Source: Actinoplanes regularis
GTDB taxonomy: Bacteria; Actinomycetota; Actinomycetes; Mycobacteriales; Micromonosporaceae
Reading direction: 5' to 3'
Length of the DNA: 64,000 nt
NCBI RefSeq assembly: GCF_900188005.1
Contig: NZ_FZNR01000001.1
Span: 868,001-932,000, forward strand
The notes beneath the pieces are model-generated. The model worked only from the letters and a program-made list of their open reading frames with translations, ran no database searches and was not told where the DNA came from. The translations under genes and the position numbers were made by a program. Shown piece after piece: positions 15,160-22,411 of this stretch. Every line of letters starts with the position of its first letter. The stretch's first letter is position 1.

Positions 15160-16233
15160 CTGCCAGGGCGTAAGCGGGAGTACGACGAGGACGACGTCCG
15201 GATCCGGCCGGGGCGCTCGTCGCGTCCGCGTACCCGGACCCGGCCGAAGCACGACGACGCGGTGGACGCTCTGGTGATCACCGTGGATCGCGGGCGGTAC
15301 GGCTGCGTCCGGGAGGACGACGGCGACGGCACCGAGCTGATCACCGCCATGCGGGCCCGCGAGCTGGGCCGCAAGTCGGTGGTGGTGGGCGACCGGGTGG
15401 CGCTGGTCGGGGACGTGTCGGCGGCCCCCGGCGCGCTGGCCCGGATCGTCCGGATCGGCGAGCGCACCTCGGTGCTGCGCCGCACCGCGGACGACGACGA
15501 CACCACCCCGGAGGGCCGGCTCGAACGGGTGGTGGTGGCGAACGCGGACCAACTGGTCATCGTCAGCGCCCTGGCCGACCCGCCACCGCGCACCGGGTTC
15601 ATCGACCGGTGCCTGGTCGCGGCGTACGACGCCGACATCGAGCCGCTGCTCTGCCTGACCAAGGCCGACCTGGCCGGCCCCGAGCAGGTGCTCGACTACT
15701 ACGCCGAGCTGGACCTGCGGCACGTGCAGGTCCGCCCGGGCAGCGACCTGGCCGAGCTGCGCGAGCGGCTGGCCGGCCGGATCTCGGTCATGGTCGGGCA
15801 CTCCGGGGTCGGCAAATCGACGCTGGTCAACCGCCTGGTGCCGGACGCGCTGCGGGCGGTCGGGGCGGTCAGCGCGATCGGCAAGGGGCGGCACACCTCG
15901 ACCAGCGCGGTGGCGCTGCGCCTGCCGTCGATCGGCAAGTCGCGCAAGGATCCGGGCTGGATCGTCGACACCCCGGGCATCCGGAGCTTCGGCCTGGCCC
16001 ACGTCAGCGCCGAGAGCCTGCTGCACGGCTTCCCCGACCTCGTCGAGGGCACCCTGGAGGATCAGCCGAACTGCGGCCACACCGTCGCGGACAACGACTG
16101 CAAGCTGGAGGCGTGGGTCGAGGAGGGTCGCGCCGACCGCCGGCGCCTGGATTCGTACCGGAGGCTGCTCTCCTCCCGCGCCGGCGAGTTGGATCCGCGT
16201 GACCAACAGCCGGACAACGGGCTGAGCGCCTGA
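15160..16233 (+). CDS. rsgA: Ribosome small-subunit-dependent GTPase A, apparent CTG start
   Basis: A circularly permuted GTPase that helps mature the 30S subunit. After an OB-fold domain come G4 (LTKAD), the P-loop GHSGVGKSTLVN, the DTPGIRSF G3 motif, and the C-terminal zinc knuckle NCGHTVADNDC. The start is unusual. No ATG, GTG or TTG occurs at the position expected from orthologs; the codon CTG at 15160 follows AAGGAG with 6-nt spacing and begins LPGRKREYDEDD, where related proteins begin. The only conventional alternative is a TTG at 15094 inside aroA, which would overlap aroA by 64 nt and lacks a good site. Cotranscribed with aroA. Confidence 0.9.
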   Translation: MPGRKREYDEDDVRIRPGRSSRPRTRTRPKHDDAVDALVITVDRGRYGCVREDDGDGTELITAMRARELGRKSVVVGDRVALVGDVSAAPGALARIVRIGERTSVLRRTADDDDTTPEGRLERVVVANADQLVIVSALADPPPRTGFIDRCLVAAYDADIEPLLCLTKADLAGPEQVLDYYAELDLRHVQVRPGSDLAELRERLAGRISVMVGHSGVGKSTLVNRLVPDALRAVGAVSAIGKGRHTSTSAVALRLPSIGKSRKDPGWIVDTPGIRSFGLAHVSAESLLHGFPDLVEGTLEDQPNCGHTVADNDCKLEAWVEEGRADRRRLDSYRRLLSSRAGELDPRDQQPDNGLSA

Positions 16234-16267
16234 AGCCGCGCCGGCGGCTTCTCTATAACATTCTTCC

Positions 16268-17068
16268 ATGGCCGGATATGCGGACGATCTCGCTCTTGCC
16301 CACGTGCTCGCCGACTCGGCCGACAGCATCGCGATGGCCCGGTTCCGCTCGCTCGACCTGAAGGTCGAGGCCAAGCCCGACCTGACCCCGGTGTCCGACG
16401 CGGACACCGCCGTGGAGAAGGCAATCCGCGCCACGCTGGCCCGGGCCCGGCCGCGGGACGGCGTGCTGGGTGAGGAGTTCGGCCGCTCCGAGGCGGCGGC
16501 CGGCCCGGGCACCCGGCACTGGGTGATCGACCCGATCGACGGCACCAAGAACTACGTCCGCGGCGTGCCGATCTGGGCCACTCTGATCGCGCTGGTCGAG
16601 GGCGACACCCCGGTGGTCGGCCTGGTCTCCGCCCCGGCTCTGGGCCGGCGCTGGTGGGCGGGCCGCGGTCTGGGGGCGTACGCCGGCAAGCACCAGCACG
16701 CGGCGACCCGGATCGAGGTCTCCAACGTTCGCAAGCTCGCCGACGCGAGCTTCTGCTACGCGAGCCTGAACGGCTGGCAGGACAACGGCCGGCTGCCACA
16801 GCTGCTGGACATCCTGCTCGGGGTCTGGCGCAGCCGCGCCTACGGCGACTTCTACGGCTACATGCTGATGGCCGAGGGCGCGCTGGACGCGATGGCCGAG
16901 CCGGAGCTGTCGCTCTGGGACATGGCCGCGCTCATCCCGATCATCACGGAGGCCGGCGGCAAGGTCACCGACCTGGACGGGCGGACCTGTGCGGACAAGT
17001 CCTCGGTGATCGCCACCAACGGGCTGCTGCACGAGAGTGTGCTGACCGCCCTGACGCCCCGGGGTTGA
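16268..17068 (+). CDS. hisN: Histidinol-phosphatase (inositol monophosphatase family)
   Basis: A 266-residue enzyme of the IMPase superfamily. The metal-binding motifs are present in order: GEEFG, the WVIDPIDGTKNYVRG core at about 92-106, and SLWDMAALIPI with the C-terminal aspartate. Actinobacterial members with PIDGTKNY followed by RG are histidinol-phosphate phosphatases (HisN) of histidine synthesis. The ATG at 16268 is 34 nt after rsgA and in the same direction, so the aroA-rsgA-hisN set is likely one operon. Inositol-1-phosphatase activity cannot be excluded. Confidence 0.9.
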   Translation: MAGYADDLALAHVLADSADSIAMARFRSLDLKVEAKPDLTPVSDADTAVEKAIRATLARARPRDGVLGEEFGRSEAAAGPGTRHWVIDPIDGTKNYVRGVPIWATLIALVEGDTPVVGLVSAPALGRRWWAGRGLGAYAGKHQHAATRIEVSNVRKLADASFCYASLNGWQDNGRLPQLLDILLGVWRSRAYGDFYGYMLMAEGALDAMAEPELSLWDMAALIPIITEAGGKVTDLDGRTCADKSSVIATNGLLHESVLTALTPRG

Positions 17069-17201
17069 CCGCACCCGGACGGGGTACTTCCTGCGCATAC
17101 CCGCCGTAAGCGAATGTCCCGTTTCTGCCACGGCACGTAGGAGCCTGCCCGCCGCTCGCCGAAATGCGCGGAGTGGATGCGCTATGCACAATGGAGCGAT
17201 C

Positions 17202-17930
17202 ATGCCGAGCGAGGTTCGTCACCTGGTGGACCGTGGCCAGAATCACCCACTGGTCCGGCTGACCGGGGTGCTCGACGCCGACGGGGTCGCCACGATCCGC
17301 TCCATCCTCCTCGAGGTGCTGGCCGGTCAGCCGGAGGCGGTGGTGGTGGACGTCGCCGACCTTCGGGTGGCCGGTGACGACCCGCTCTCCGCGCTACGTG
17401 ACGTGCTCGAGGAGACCCGGGACTGGCCGGCCGCCCGGCTCGCGCTCTGCGGCGTCACGAACGGCACACCCTGGCAGTCGACCGGCTGGCAGGTCTGGCC
17501 GGACCGGGCCGGCGCCTTCGCCGCGCTCGGCGCGCCCGACGCCGGGCGGCGGGTCAGCCTGCGGCTGGATCCGGTGGTCGGCGCGGCCCGCCGGGCCCGG
17601 GAGCTGATCACCGAGACGTGCCAGCGCTGGGGGTGCGCCGAGGTGGCCGGGAACGCGTGCATCGCGGTCACCGAGATGGTCAACAACGTGGTGGCGCACG
17701 CCCGCACCTCGATGTCGGTGCTGCTGGCCCGGCAGGGCGGCACGATCAGCGTGGCGGTGCGGGACGGCTCGCGGCTGCCGCCCCGGTTCACCGGGCCGGT
17801 CGCGCCCACCTCGTTCGGCGGGCGGGGCCTGCTGCTGATCGATTCGGTCGCGGTCCGCTGGGGTCTGCTGGCGCTGCCCGACGGCAAGGTCGTCTGGGCG
17901 CTCCTGGCCCCCGAACAGATCACGGTGTGA
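17202..17930 (+). CDS. STAS-HATPase fusion protein, RsbW/anti-sigma-like
   Basis: A 242-residue protein that joins a STAS/MEDS-like N-terminal domain (about 1-110, with VVVDVADLRVAGDDPLSA) to a GHKL ATPase of the RsbW anti-sigma type (about 120-242). The N-box TEMVNNVVAHA and the glycine segment FGGRGLLLIDSVA are present. In Streptomyces and Actinoplanes such fused regulators sit in stress-signalling partner-switching networks. No sigma factor or separate antagonist adjoins. GGAG 5 nt before the ATG at 17202 decides the start; an ATG at 17184 is also possible. Confidence 0.8.
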   Translation: MPSEVRHLVDRGQNHPLVRLTGVLDADGVATIRSILLEVLAGQPEAVVVDVADLRVAGDDPLSALRDVLEETRDWPAARLALCGVTNGTPWQSTGWQVWPDRAGAFAALGAPDAGRRVSLRLDPVVGAARRARELITETCQRWGCAEVAGNACIAVTEMVNNVVAHARTSMSVLLARQGGTISVAVRDGSRLPPRFTGPVAPTSFGGRGLLLIDSVAVRWGLLALPDGKVVWALLAPEQITV

Positions 17931-17958
17931 CCGGCCGGCACGCGGGTATTTACCGCGG

Positions 17959-18516
17959 ATGCGAGACAACGACTATCCCACCGAGGTGAGCAATCCGGAG
18001 ACCTCCGGCCTGCCGGACACCGCCGACGACGACTCCACCGCGTACGACGAGGTGGTGAGCGGTCGATGGAGCGACGGCCCGGACCCGGCGGCGCTCGCCG
18101 GGGTAGGTCCGGGCGGGTCGAACCGGTTCGGGGACACCGCGGAGGAGCAGCGCCGGGGCGAGTCGCTCGACCGGCGGCTGCGTCAGGAGGAGCCGGACTT
18201 CGGTGCCGAGGACGTGGACCCGCTGCCGGGCGACCCGTTCGGCGAGACGGTCGACGACTCCGCGCGGCAGCGGTTCGACCGGGACGTGTGGGGCGAGAGC
18301 CCGACCTCCGACCCGCACTCGCCGGTCTCGCTCTACGACAGCGGCCAGTTCGACGAGGACGCCCCGGTCCGGATCGGCCGGCTGGTCGCGCCGGACGGCG
18401 GCTCCGGCTTCGACGACGAGGCGGACAGCGTGGCGTGGGACGCGGGCGCGGCCGGCGGCGGCGCGAGCGCGGAGGAACTCGCCATGCACGAGACGCGCGC
18501 CCCCGACTACGACTGA
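17959..18516 (+). CDS. DUF5709 family protein
   Basis: A 185-residue, strongly acidic soluble protein. The segment EEQRRGESLDRRLRQEEPD, followed by GRLVAPDGG and ending GGASAEELAMHET, is the DUF5709 signature found across actinobacteria. The composition (many Asp/Glu/Gly/Ser) suggests a largely unstructured chain. Function is unknown. The gene starts 28 nt after the STAS-ATPase gene and may share its transcript. Confidence 0.85.
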   Translation: MRDNDYPTEVSNPETSGLPDTADDDSTAYDEVVSGRWSDGPDPAALAGVGPGGSNRFGDTAEEQRRGESLDRRLRQEEPDFGAEDVDPLPGDPFGETVDDSARQRFDRDVWGESPTSDPHSPVSLYDSGQFDEDAPVRIGRLVAPDGGSGFDDEADSVAWDAGAAGGGASAEELAMHETRAPDYD

Positions 18517-18614
18517 TTATTTATAAGAGATCACTGAATACTCCCCCGGCGAACTTGCCGTCATCGCTGAGCCCGTGCAGAGTCTGTGCGCGGGCTCGAG
18601 GTGGGGGTAGAGGA

Positions 18615-19340
18615 ATGCGTCACGGTGCGCGATGGCTGCGGCCGCTGCTGGCTGCCGCGGTCACCGTCTCGGTGCTGACCGGGTCCGGCGTCGCGCACGC
18701 CGACACGGTCACCAGGACGGTGTTCAGCGACGGTTTCGGCGGAGACCGGGGCACCGGCGTGGATACCGCCAAATGGACCGGTGACACCTGGGACGCACGA
18801 CTGGACGGCGACGGGCACGTCGCGCTCGGCTCCTGGCTGTGCACCGAGTCGGCCTTCAGCCAGTCGAGCGGGCGCGCGTCGGCCCGGATCCAGGCCGGCC
18901 GGGCCTCCGCCCGGCGCGCCCTCGGGGTGCTGACCGCGGACGGCGGGGTCGTGTCCGGGCAGGTCGAGATGCTCGGCGACGACGACGTCGACGACTGGGA
19001 CTTCCACACGTACGCGATCGACTGGACGCGTACGTCGTTCGTCTGGTCGATCGACGGACGGCAGGTGCTGCGACTCACCCCGGCCGCCGCCGGGCAGCCG
19101 TTCCGGCTGGCGCTCAACCTGGGCGGGGGCGGCCGGCGCTCGGGCGGGGTCGTGGTGGACTCGGTCAGCGTCGCGGTCAGGTACACCGTGGTGTCCGCGC
19201 CGGTCTGGAAGGCGTTCACCACGTACAAGGTGGGCGACCAGGTCACCTACAAGGGCGTGACGTACCGGGTGCTGGAGCAGCACACCGCCCTGCCGGGCTG
19301 GCAGCCCGGCCCGTTACCGGCGCTCTTCCAGAAAATCTGA
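18615..19340 (+). CDS. Secreted GH16-like lectin-fold protein with degenerate active site plus C-terminal CBM5/12-like domain
   Basis: A 241-residue exported protein: signal peptide at 1-29 (ending GVAHA), a short GH16/laminarinase-like beta-sandwich (about 33-195), and a C-terminal chitin-binding module of CBM5/12 type (VWKAFTTYKVGDQVTYKG, then YRVLEQH). The GH16 catalytic motif E-I-D-x-x-E appears here as Q116-V-E118-M-L-G121, so both catalytic glutamates are lost. The later DWDFHTYAIDWT segment, found in true GH16 enzymes just after, is kept. I infer a non-catalytic glycan-binding protein. It lies 110 bp before an active GH16 enzyme in the same direction. Confidence 0.75.
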   Translation: MRHGARWLRPLLAAAVTVSVLTGSGVAHADTVTRTVFSDGFGGDRGTGVDTAKWTGDTWDARLDGDGHVALGSWLCTESAFSQSSGRASARIQAGRASARRALGVLTADGGVVSGQVEMLGDDDVDDWDFHTYAIDWTRTSFVWSIDGRQVLRLTPAAAGQPFRLALNLGGGGRRSGGVVVDSVSVAVRYTVVSAPVWKAFTTYKVGDQVTYKGVTYRVLEQHTALPGWQPGPLPALFQKI

Positions 19341-19359
19341 AACATTTCCGTAATTTCCG

Positions 19360-19373
19360 GGGTTCCGGAACCC
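19360..19373. promoter_or_regulatory. Perfect 14-bp palindrome upstream of the GH16 glucanase, operator candidate
   Basis: GGGTTCCGGAACCC is a perfect palindrome 78 bp before the glucanase start; TTGACC (19381-19386) just downstream could be a -35 box. No poly-T follows, so an operator is likelier than a terminator. No regulator gene adjoins. Confidence 0.4.
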
Positions 19374-19451
19374 GTCTCCATTGACCTGCGACAGTCAATC
19401 TCTAAAGACTGTTTGGAGTAACGGCACCCTCTTCCCCCGGAGGCTTCCCCC

Positions 19452-20693
19452 ATGCGCAAGTTACGAATGTTGCTCAGTGCTGCCGTGGTCACGACCACGC
19501 TGGCCTCGTCGCTGGTGCTGACGTCGGGCACCGACCGGGCCGACGCCGCGATCGGCGCGGTCACCTGGTCCGACGAGTTCAACGGCGCGTCCGGCGCCGC
19601 GGTGGACGGCTCGAAGTGGAACTTCGACCTCGGCGGCGGCGGCTTCGGCAACAGCGAGCTCGAGTACTACACGAACTCCACCCGCAACGTCAGCCAGGAC
19701 GGCCAGGGCCACCTCGCGATCACCGCGCGCAAGGAGAACCCGGGCAACTACCAGTGCTGGTACGGCACCTGCACCTACACCTCGGGCCGGATCCTGACCT
19801 CGGGCAAGTTCACCCAGAAGTACGGCCGCTTCGAGGCCAGCATCAAGATCCCCAAGGGACAGGGCATCTGGCCGGCCTTCTGGATGCTCGGCGACAACCT
19901 GGGCAGCGTCGGCTGGCCGCAGTCCGGCGAGATCGACATCATGGAGAACGTCGGCAAGGAGCCGAACAAGGTCTACGGCACCATCCACGGCCCGGGTTAC
20001 TCCGGCGCCGCCGGGGTCGGTGGGAGCAGGACCAACTCGGCTCCGCTCGGCGACGCCTTCCACACGTACGCCGTGGAGTGGTCCCCGAACCTGATCGTCT
20101 GGTACTTCGACGGCGCCGAGTACTTCCGCGCCACGCCGGCCCAGGCCAACGGCACGTGGGTCTTCGACCACCCGTTCTACATCATCCTGAACGTCGCGGT
20201 CGGCGGTAACTGGCCGGGCAGCCCGGACGCCAGCACCTCGTTCCCGCAGACCATGCTGGTCGACTACGTCCGGGCCTCGGCCTGGGACGGCAGCACCCCG
20301 CCGCCCACCACCGGCAACGCGCTGCGGAGCAACCTGAACGGCCGCTGCATCGACATCCCGGGCGCGAACCCGGCCGACGGCGCCCGGCTGCAGATGTACG
20401 ACTGCAACGGCACCAACGCCCAGCAGTGGACCTTCAACAGCGACGGCACCCTGCGCGCGATGGGCAAGTGCATGGACCCGGCCGGCGGCGCGCTGGCCAA
20501 CGGCACCCCGATCCAGCTGGTCACCTGCAACGGGAACCCGGTCCAGCGGTTCACCCTGTCCGGCGCCGGTGACCTGGTCAACCTGTCCGCGAACCGGTGC
20601 GTCGACATCAAGGACAACAACGCCGCGAACGGTGCGCAGCTCCAGCTCTGGGACTGCGGCGGCACCCCCAACCAGAAGTGGGCCCGGGCCTGA
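19452..20693 (+). CDS. Secreted GH16 endo-beta-1,3-glucanase (laminarinase) with ricin-type lectin domain
   Basis: A 413-residue exported enzyme. A signal peptide (about 1-34) is followed by a GH16 catalytic domain with the intact motif SGEIDIMENVG: E160 nucleophile, D162, E165 acid/base. WP(A)FWMLG and HTYAVEWSPNLIVWYFDG flank it as in beta-1,3-glucanases. A QxW ricin-B/CBM13 domain runs from about 290 to 413 with repeated CxD/QxW units (QQWTF, QRFTL, QKWAR). It likely degrades fungal or plant beta-1,3-glucans outside the cell. GGAGG lies 9 nt before the ATG. It ends at a strong convergent terminator. Confidence 0.93.
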   Translation: MRKLRMLLSAAVVTTTLASSLVLTSGTDRADAAIGAVTWSDEFNGASGAAVDGSKWNFDLGGGGFGNSELEYYTNSTRNVSQDGQGHLAITARKENPGNYQCWYGTCTYTSGRILTSGKFTQKYGRFEASIKIPKGQGIWPAFWMLGDNLGSVGWPQSGEIDIMENVGKEPNKVYGTIHGPGYSGAAGVGGSRTNSAPLGDAFHTYAVEWSPNLIVWYFDGAEYFRATPAQANGTWVFDHPFYIILNVAVGGNWPGSPDASTSFPQTMLVDYVRASAWDGSTPPPTTGNALRSNLNGRCIDIPGANPADGARLQMYDCNGTNAQQWTFNSDGTLRAMGKCMDPAGGALANGTPIQLVTCNGNPVQRFTLSGAGDLVNLSANRCVDIKDNNAANGAQLQLWDCGGTPNQKWARA

Positions 20694-20729
20694 GCGAGCT
20701 TGCGAGCGAAGCGGTCAGCTCAGTGAACA

Positions 20730-20772
20730 ACTCATGTCGGCGCCGGAGCGAAGCGGAGGCGACGGCATGAGT
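20730..20772. terminator. Convergent terminator between GH16 glucanase and chitosanase
   Basis: A long stem (outer arms ACTCATG/CATGAGT at 20730-20736 and 20766-20772, inner CG/CG and CGCC/GGCG pairs) with two single mismatches lies between the convergent genes. Confidence 0.7.
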
Positions 20773-22037
20773 CAGCGGTTGATCGTGTACGTGTCGCCGT
20801 AGACCTGCCAGGTCATCGGCGGGATGAGGTCGAGGTTGCTGTCGTTGAGCAGGACCCGCTGCGCGGTGTCGACCCGGGTCGTGTCGCTGTGCGCCGCCTC
20901 GCGCCGCATCTCGGCGGCCCGGGCGTCCAGGAAGGCGCTCAGGTAAACGAACTCGTCCCCGCCCTGACCCGGCGCCTTCCGGGCCCGGAGCGTCTGTTCG
21001 CGGATGCTCCGGAGTCCGGAGACGCCGTGCACCACCGCCGCGTCGTAGTACGCGAACTGGCCCAGCGCCCGCAGCCCGTCCGTCTGGGCGAGCCGTACCG
21101 CCGGGTTGAAGTAGATCCGGTCGCGGAAGTCCTCCTGGGTCTTGCGGAAGACCGGGTCCTTCGCGGCCGCCCGCCAGGCGGCCGGGAAGCCCGGGTCGAG
21201 CCCCTTGTGCGAGTCGGTGCCGTCCACCGCGCGCAGCGCCGGAAGGTACGGGGCCAGCACGTTCGACGGCTGGCGGGAGGTGTAGTCGGTGACCAACGAG
21301 AGCATGTCGCCGGTGCCCGAGCAGAACCCGACGATCCCGCCGGTGTAGCCCCGCCCGTCGCCCAGATCCTCGATGTAGCCGAACTCGGAACGCCAGTCGA
21401 GCGTCGAGTTCTCCGCGCTGGAGACCAGCTCCATGGCGGTCTCCTTCTTCGGCGCCGCGGTCAGGTCGGCGGCCTCGGGCGGCACTCCCGCGCCGGGCGC
21501 CTTGTAGGACTCGGGAACCCGGCTCGCCGGACCCGGCCCGTAGGCCCGCACATCCCACAGCGAGTACCCGCTCGGCTTGGCGGCCTGGGTGGCCAGCACA
21601 CGCAGGTAACGCCCGCGGCCCTTGAGGTCACGAAGGTCGTCGACGTCGCCGTTGCCGTCCGCGGTGCGGTAAGCGTCCGTCCAGGTCGCACCGTTGTCGG
21701 AGAGCTGGATCCGATAGCTCTTGGCGTACGCGGTCGCCCAGTGCAGCCGCACCCGGGTGACCTCCTGCCCCGCGCCCAGGTCGACCCGCAGCCACTCGGT
21801 GCCGGCCCCGGCCCCGCTGACCCCGGCCCCGCTGGCCCACCGCGTGCCGCTCGCCTCGTCGACAGCCGACGAGGCGAGCCAGGCCACCGTCAACGTCGAT
21901 GAGGCGAGCACCGGGTGACCCACGCTGAGCAGGAAATCGGTCGCCCCGCCGGCGGCCAACGAGACAGCGGGTGGGATGCAGAGAACCGCGGCGATTCCGC
22001 CACCGAGAGCCATCGACCGCCTGCTACGCGTCCGCAT
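20772..22037 (-). CDS. Secreted GH46 chitosanase with N-terminal discoidin domain
   Basis: A 421-residue exported enzyme. After a signal peptide (about 1-29) comes an F5/8 type C (discoidin) carbohydrate-binding domain (about 35-166: EWLRVDLGAGQEVTRVRLHW ... YLRVLAT). The GH46 catalytic domain covers about 198-421; E209 in SSAENSTLDW and D227 in LGDGRGYTGG are the expected acid and base of the inverting chitosanase. It hydrolyses chitosan, partly deacetylated chitin, to glucosamine oligomers. The discoidin/GH46 combination is less common than a stand-alone GH46 domain. The ATG at 22037 lies 20 bp after a small membrane protein gene on the same strand. Confidence 0.92.
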   Translation of the reverse strand: MRTRSRRSMALGGGIAAVLCIPPAVSLAAGGATDFLLSVGHPVLASSTLTVAWLASSAVDEASGTRWASGAGVSGAGAGTEWLRVDLGAGQEVTRVRLHWATAYAKSYRIQLSDNGATWTDAYRTADGNGDVDDLRDLKGRGRYLRVLATQAAKPSGYSLWDVRAYGPGPASRVPESYKAPGAGVPPEAADLTAAPKKETAMELVSSAENSTLDWRSEFGYIEDLGDGRGYTGGIVGFCSGTGDMLSLVTDYTSRQPSNVLAPYLPALRAVDGTDSHKGLDPGFPAAWRAAAKDPVFRKTQEDFRDRIYFNPAVRLAQTDGLRALGQFAYYDAAVVHGVSGLRSIREQTLRARKAPGQGGDEFVYLSAFLDARAAEMRREAAHSDTTRVDTAQRVLLNDSNLDLIPPMTWQVYGDTYTINR

Positions 22038-22057
22038 CTCCCCAAACTAGGACACAA

Positions 22058-22315
22058 TCATCGGCGTCGCTTGCGGTTACGCGAAATCAGCAAGACCACC
22101 AGAACCACCGTCCCGATCACCAGGAGGCAGCAGAGCCCACCGCCGAAGAGGAACCCGAAGCCACCCCGGCTCCGGGTGCGACGCCTGGTCGCCTCGATCG
22201 CCACCTCGCCCACGCCGTTGCTCGCCGCCCAGGCGTGCGCCGGAATCACCAGGGCCAGCACGGCGCCGGTCAGCGCCGCCGTCAGCCGGGTCCACCACTT
22301 CACCACGTCAGCCAT
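22058..22315 (-). CDS. Small membrane protein with signal peptide and basic tail, unknown function
   Basis: An 85-residue protein: an N-terminal hydrophobic segment ending PAHAWAA (likely signal peptide, about 1-31), a short extracellular or periplasmic loop with many arginines (ATRRRTRSRGG), then a transmembrane helix containing CC (about 55-77) and a strongly basic C-terminus RNRKRRR. The positive-inside rule places the tail in the cytosol. ATG codons at 22315 and 22324 are both possible. It lies 20 bp upstream of the chitosanase and may be cotranscribed. Function is not recognised. Confidence 0.6.
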   Translation of the reverse strand: MADVVKWWTRLTAALTGAVLALVIPAHAWAASNGVGEVAIEATRRRTRSRGGFGFLFGGGLCCLLVIGTVVLVVLLISRNRKRRR

Positions 22316-22411
22316 ATGCCCCATGCTGACCGAAGTAGGCAACCACCGCGACACACCGTCACCCGCCGGTGATCACGGACGGCGGGCCGGTACACCGACG
22401 GGGAGGGCAGC

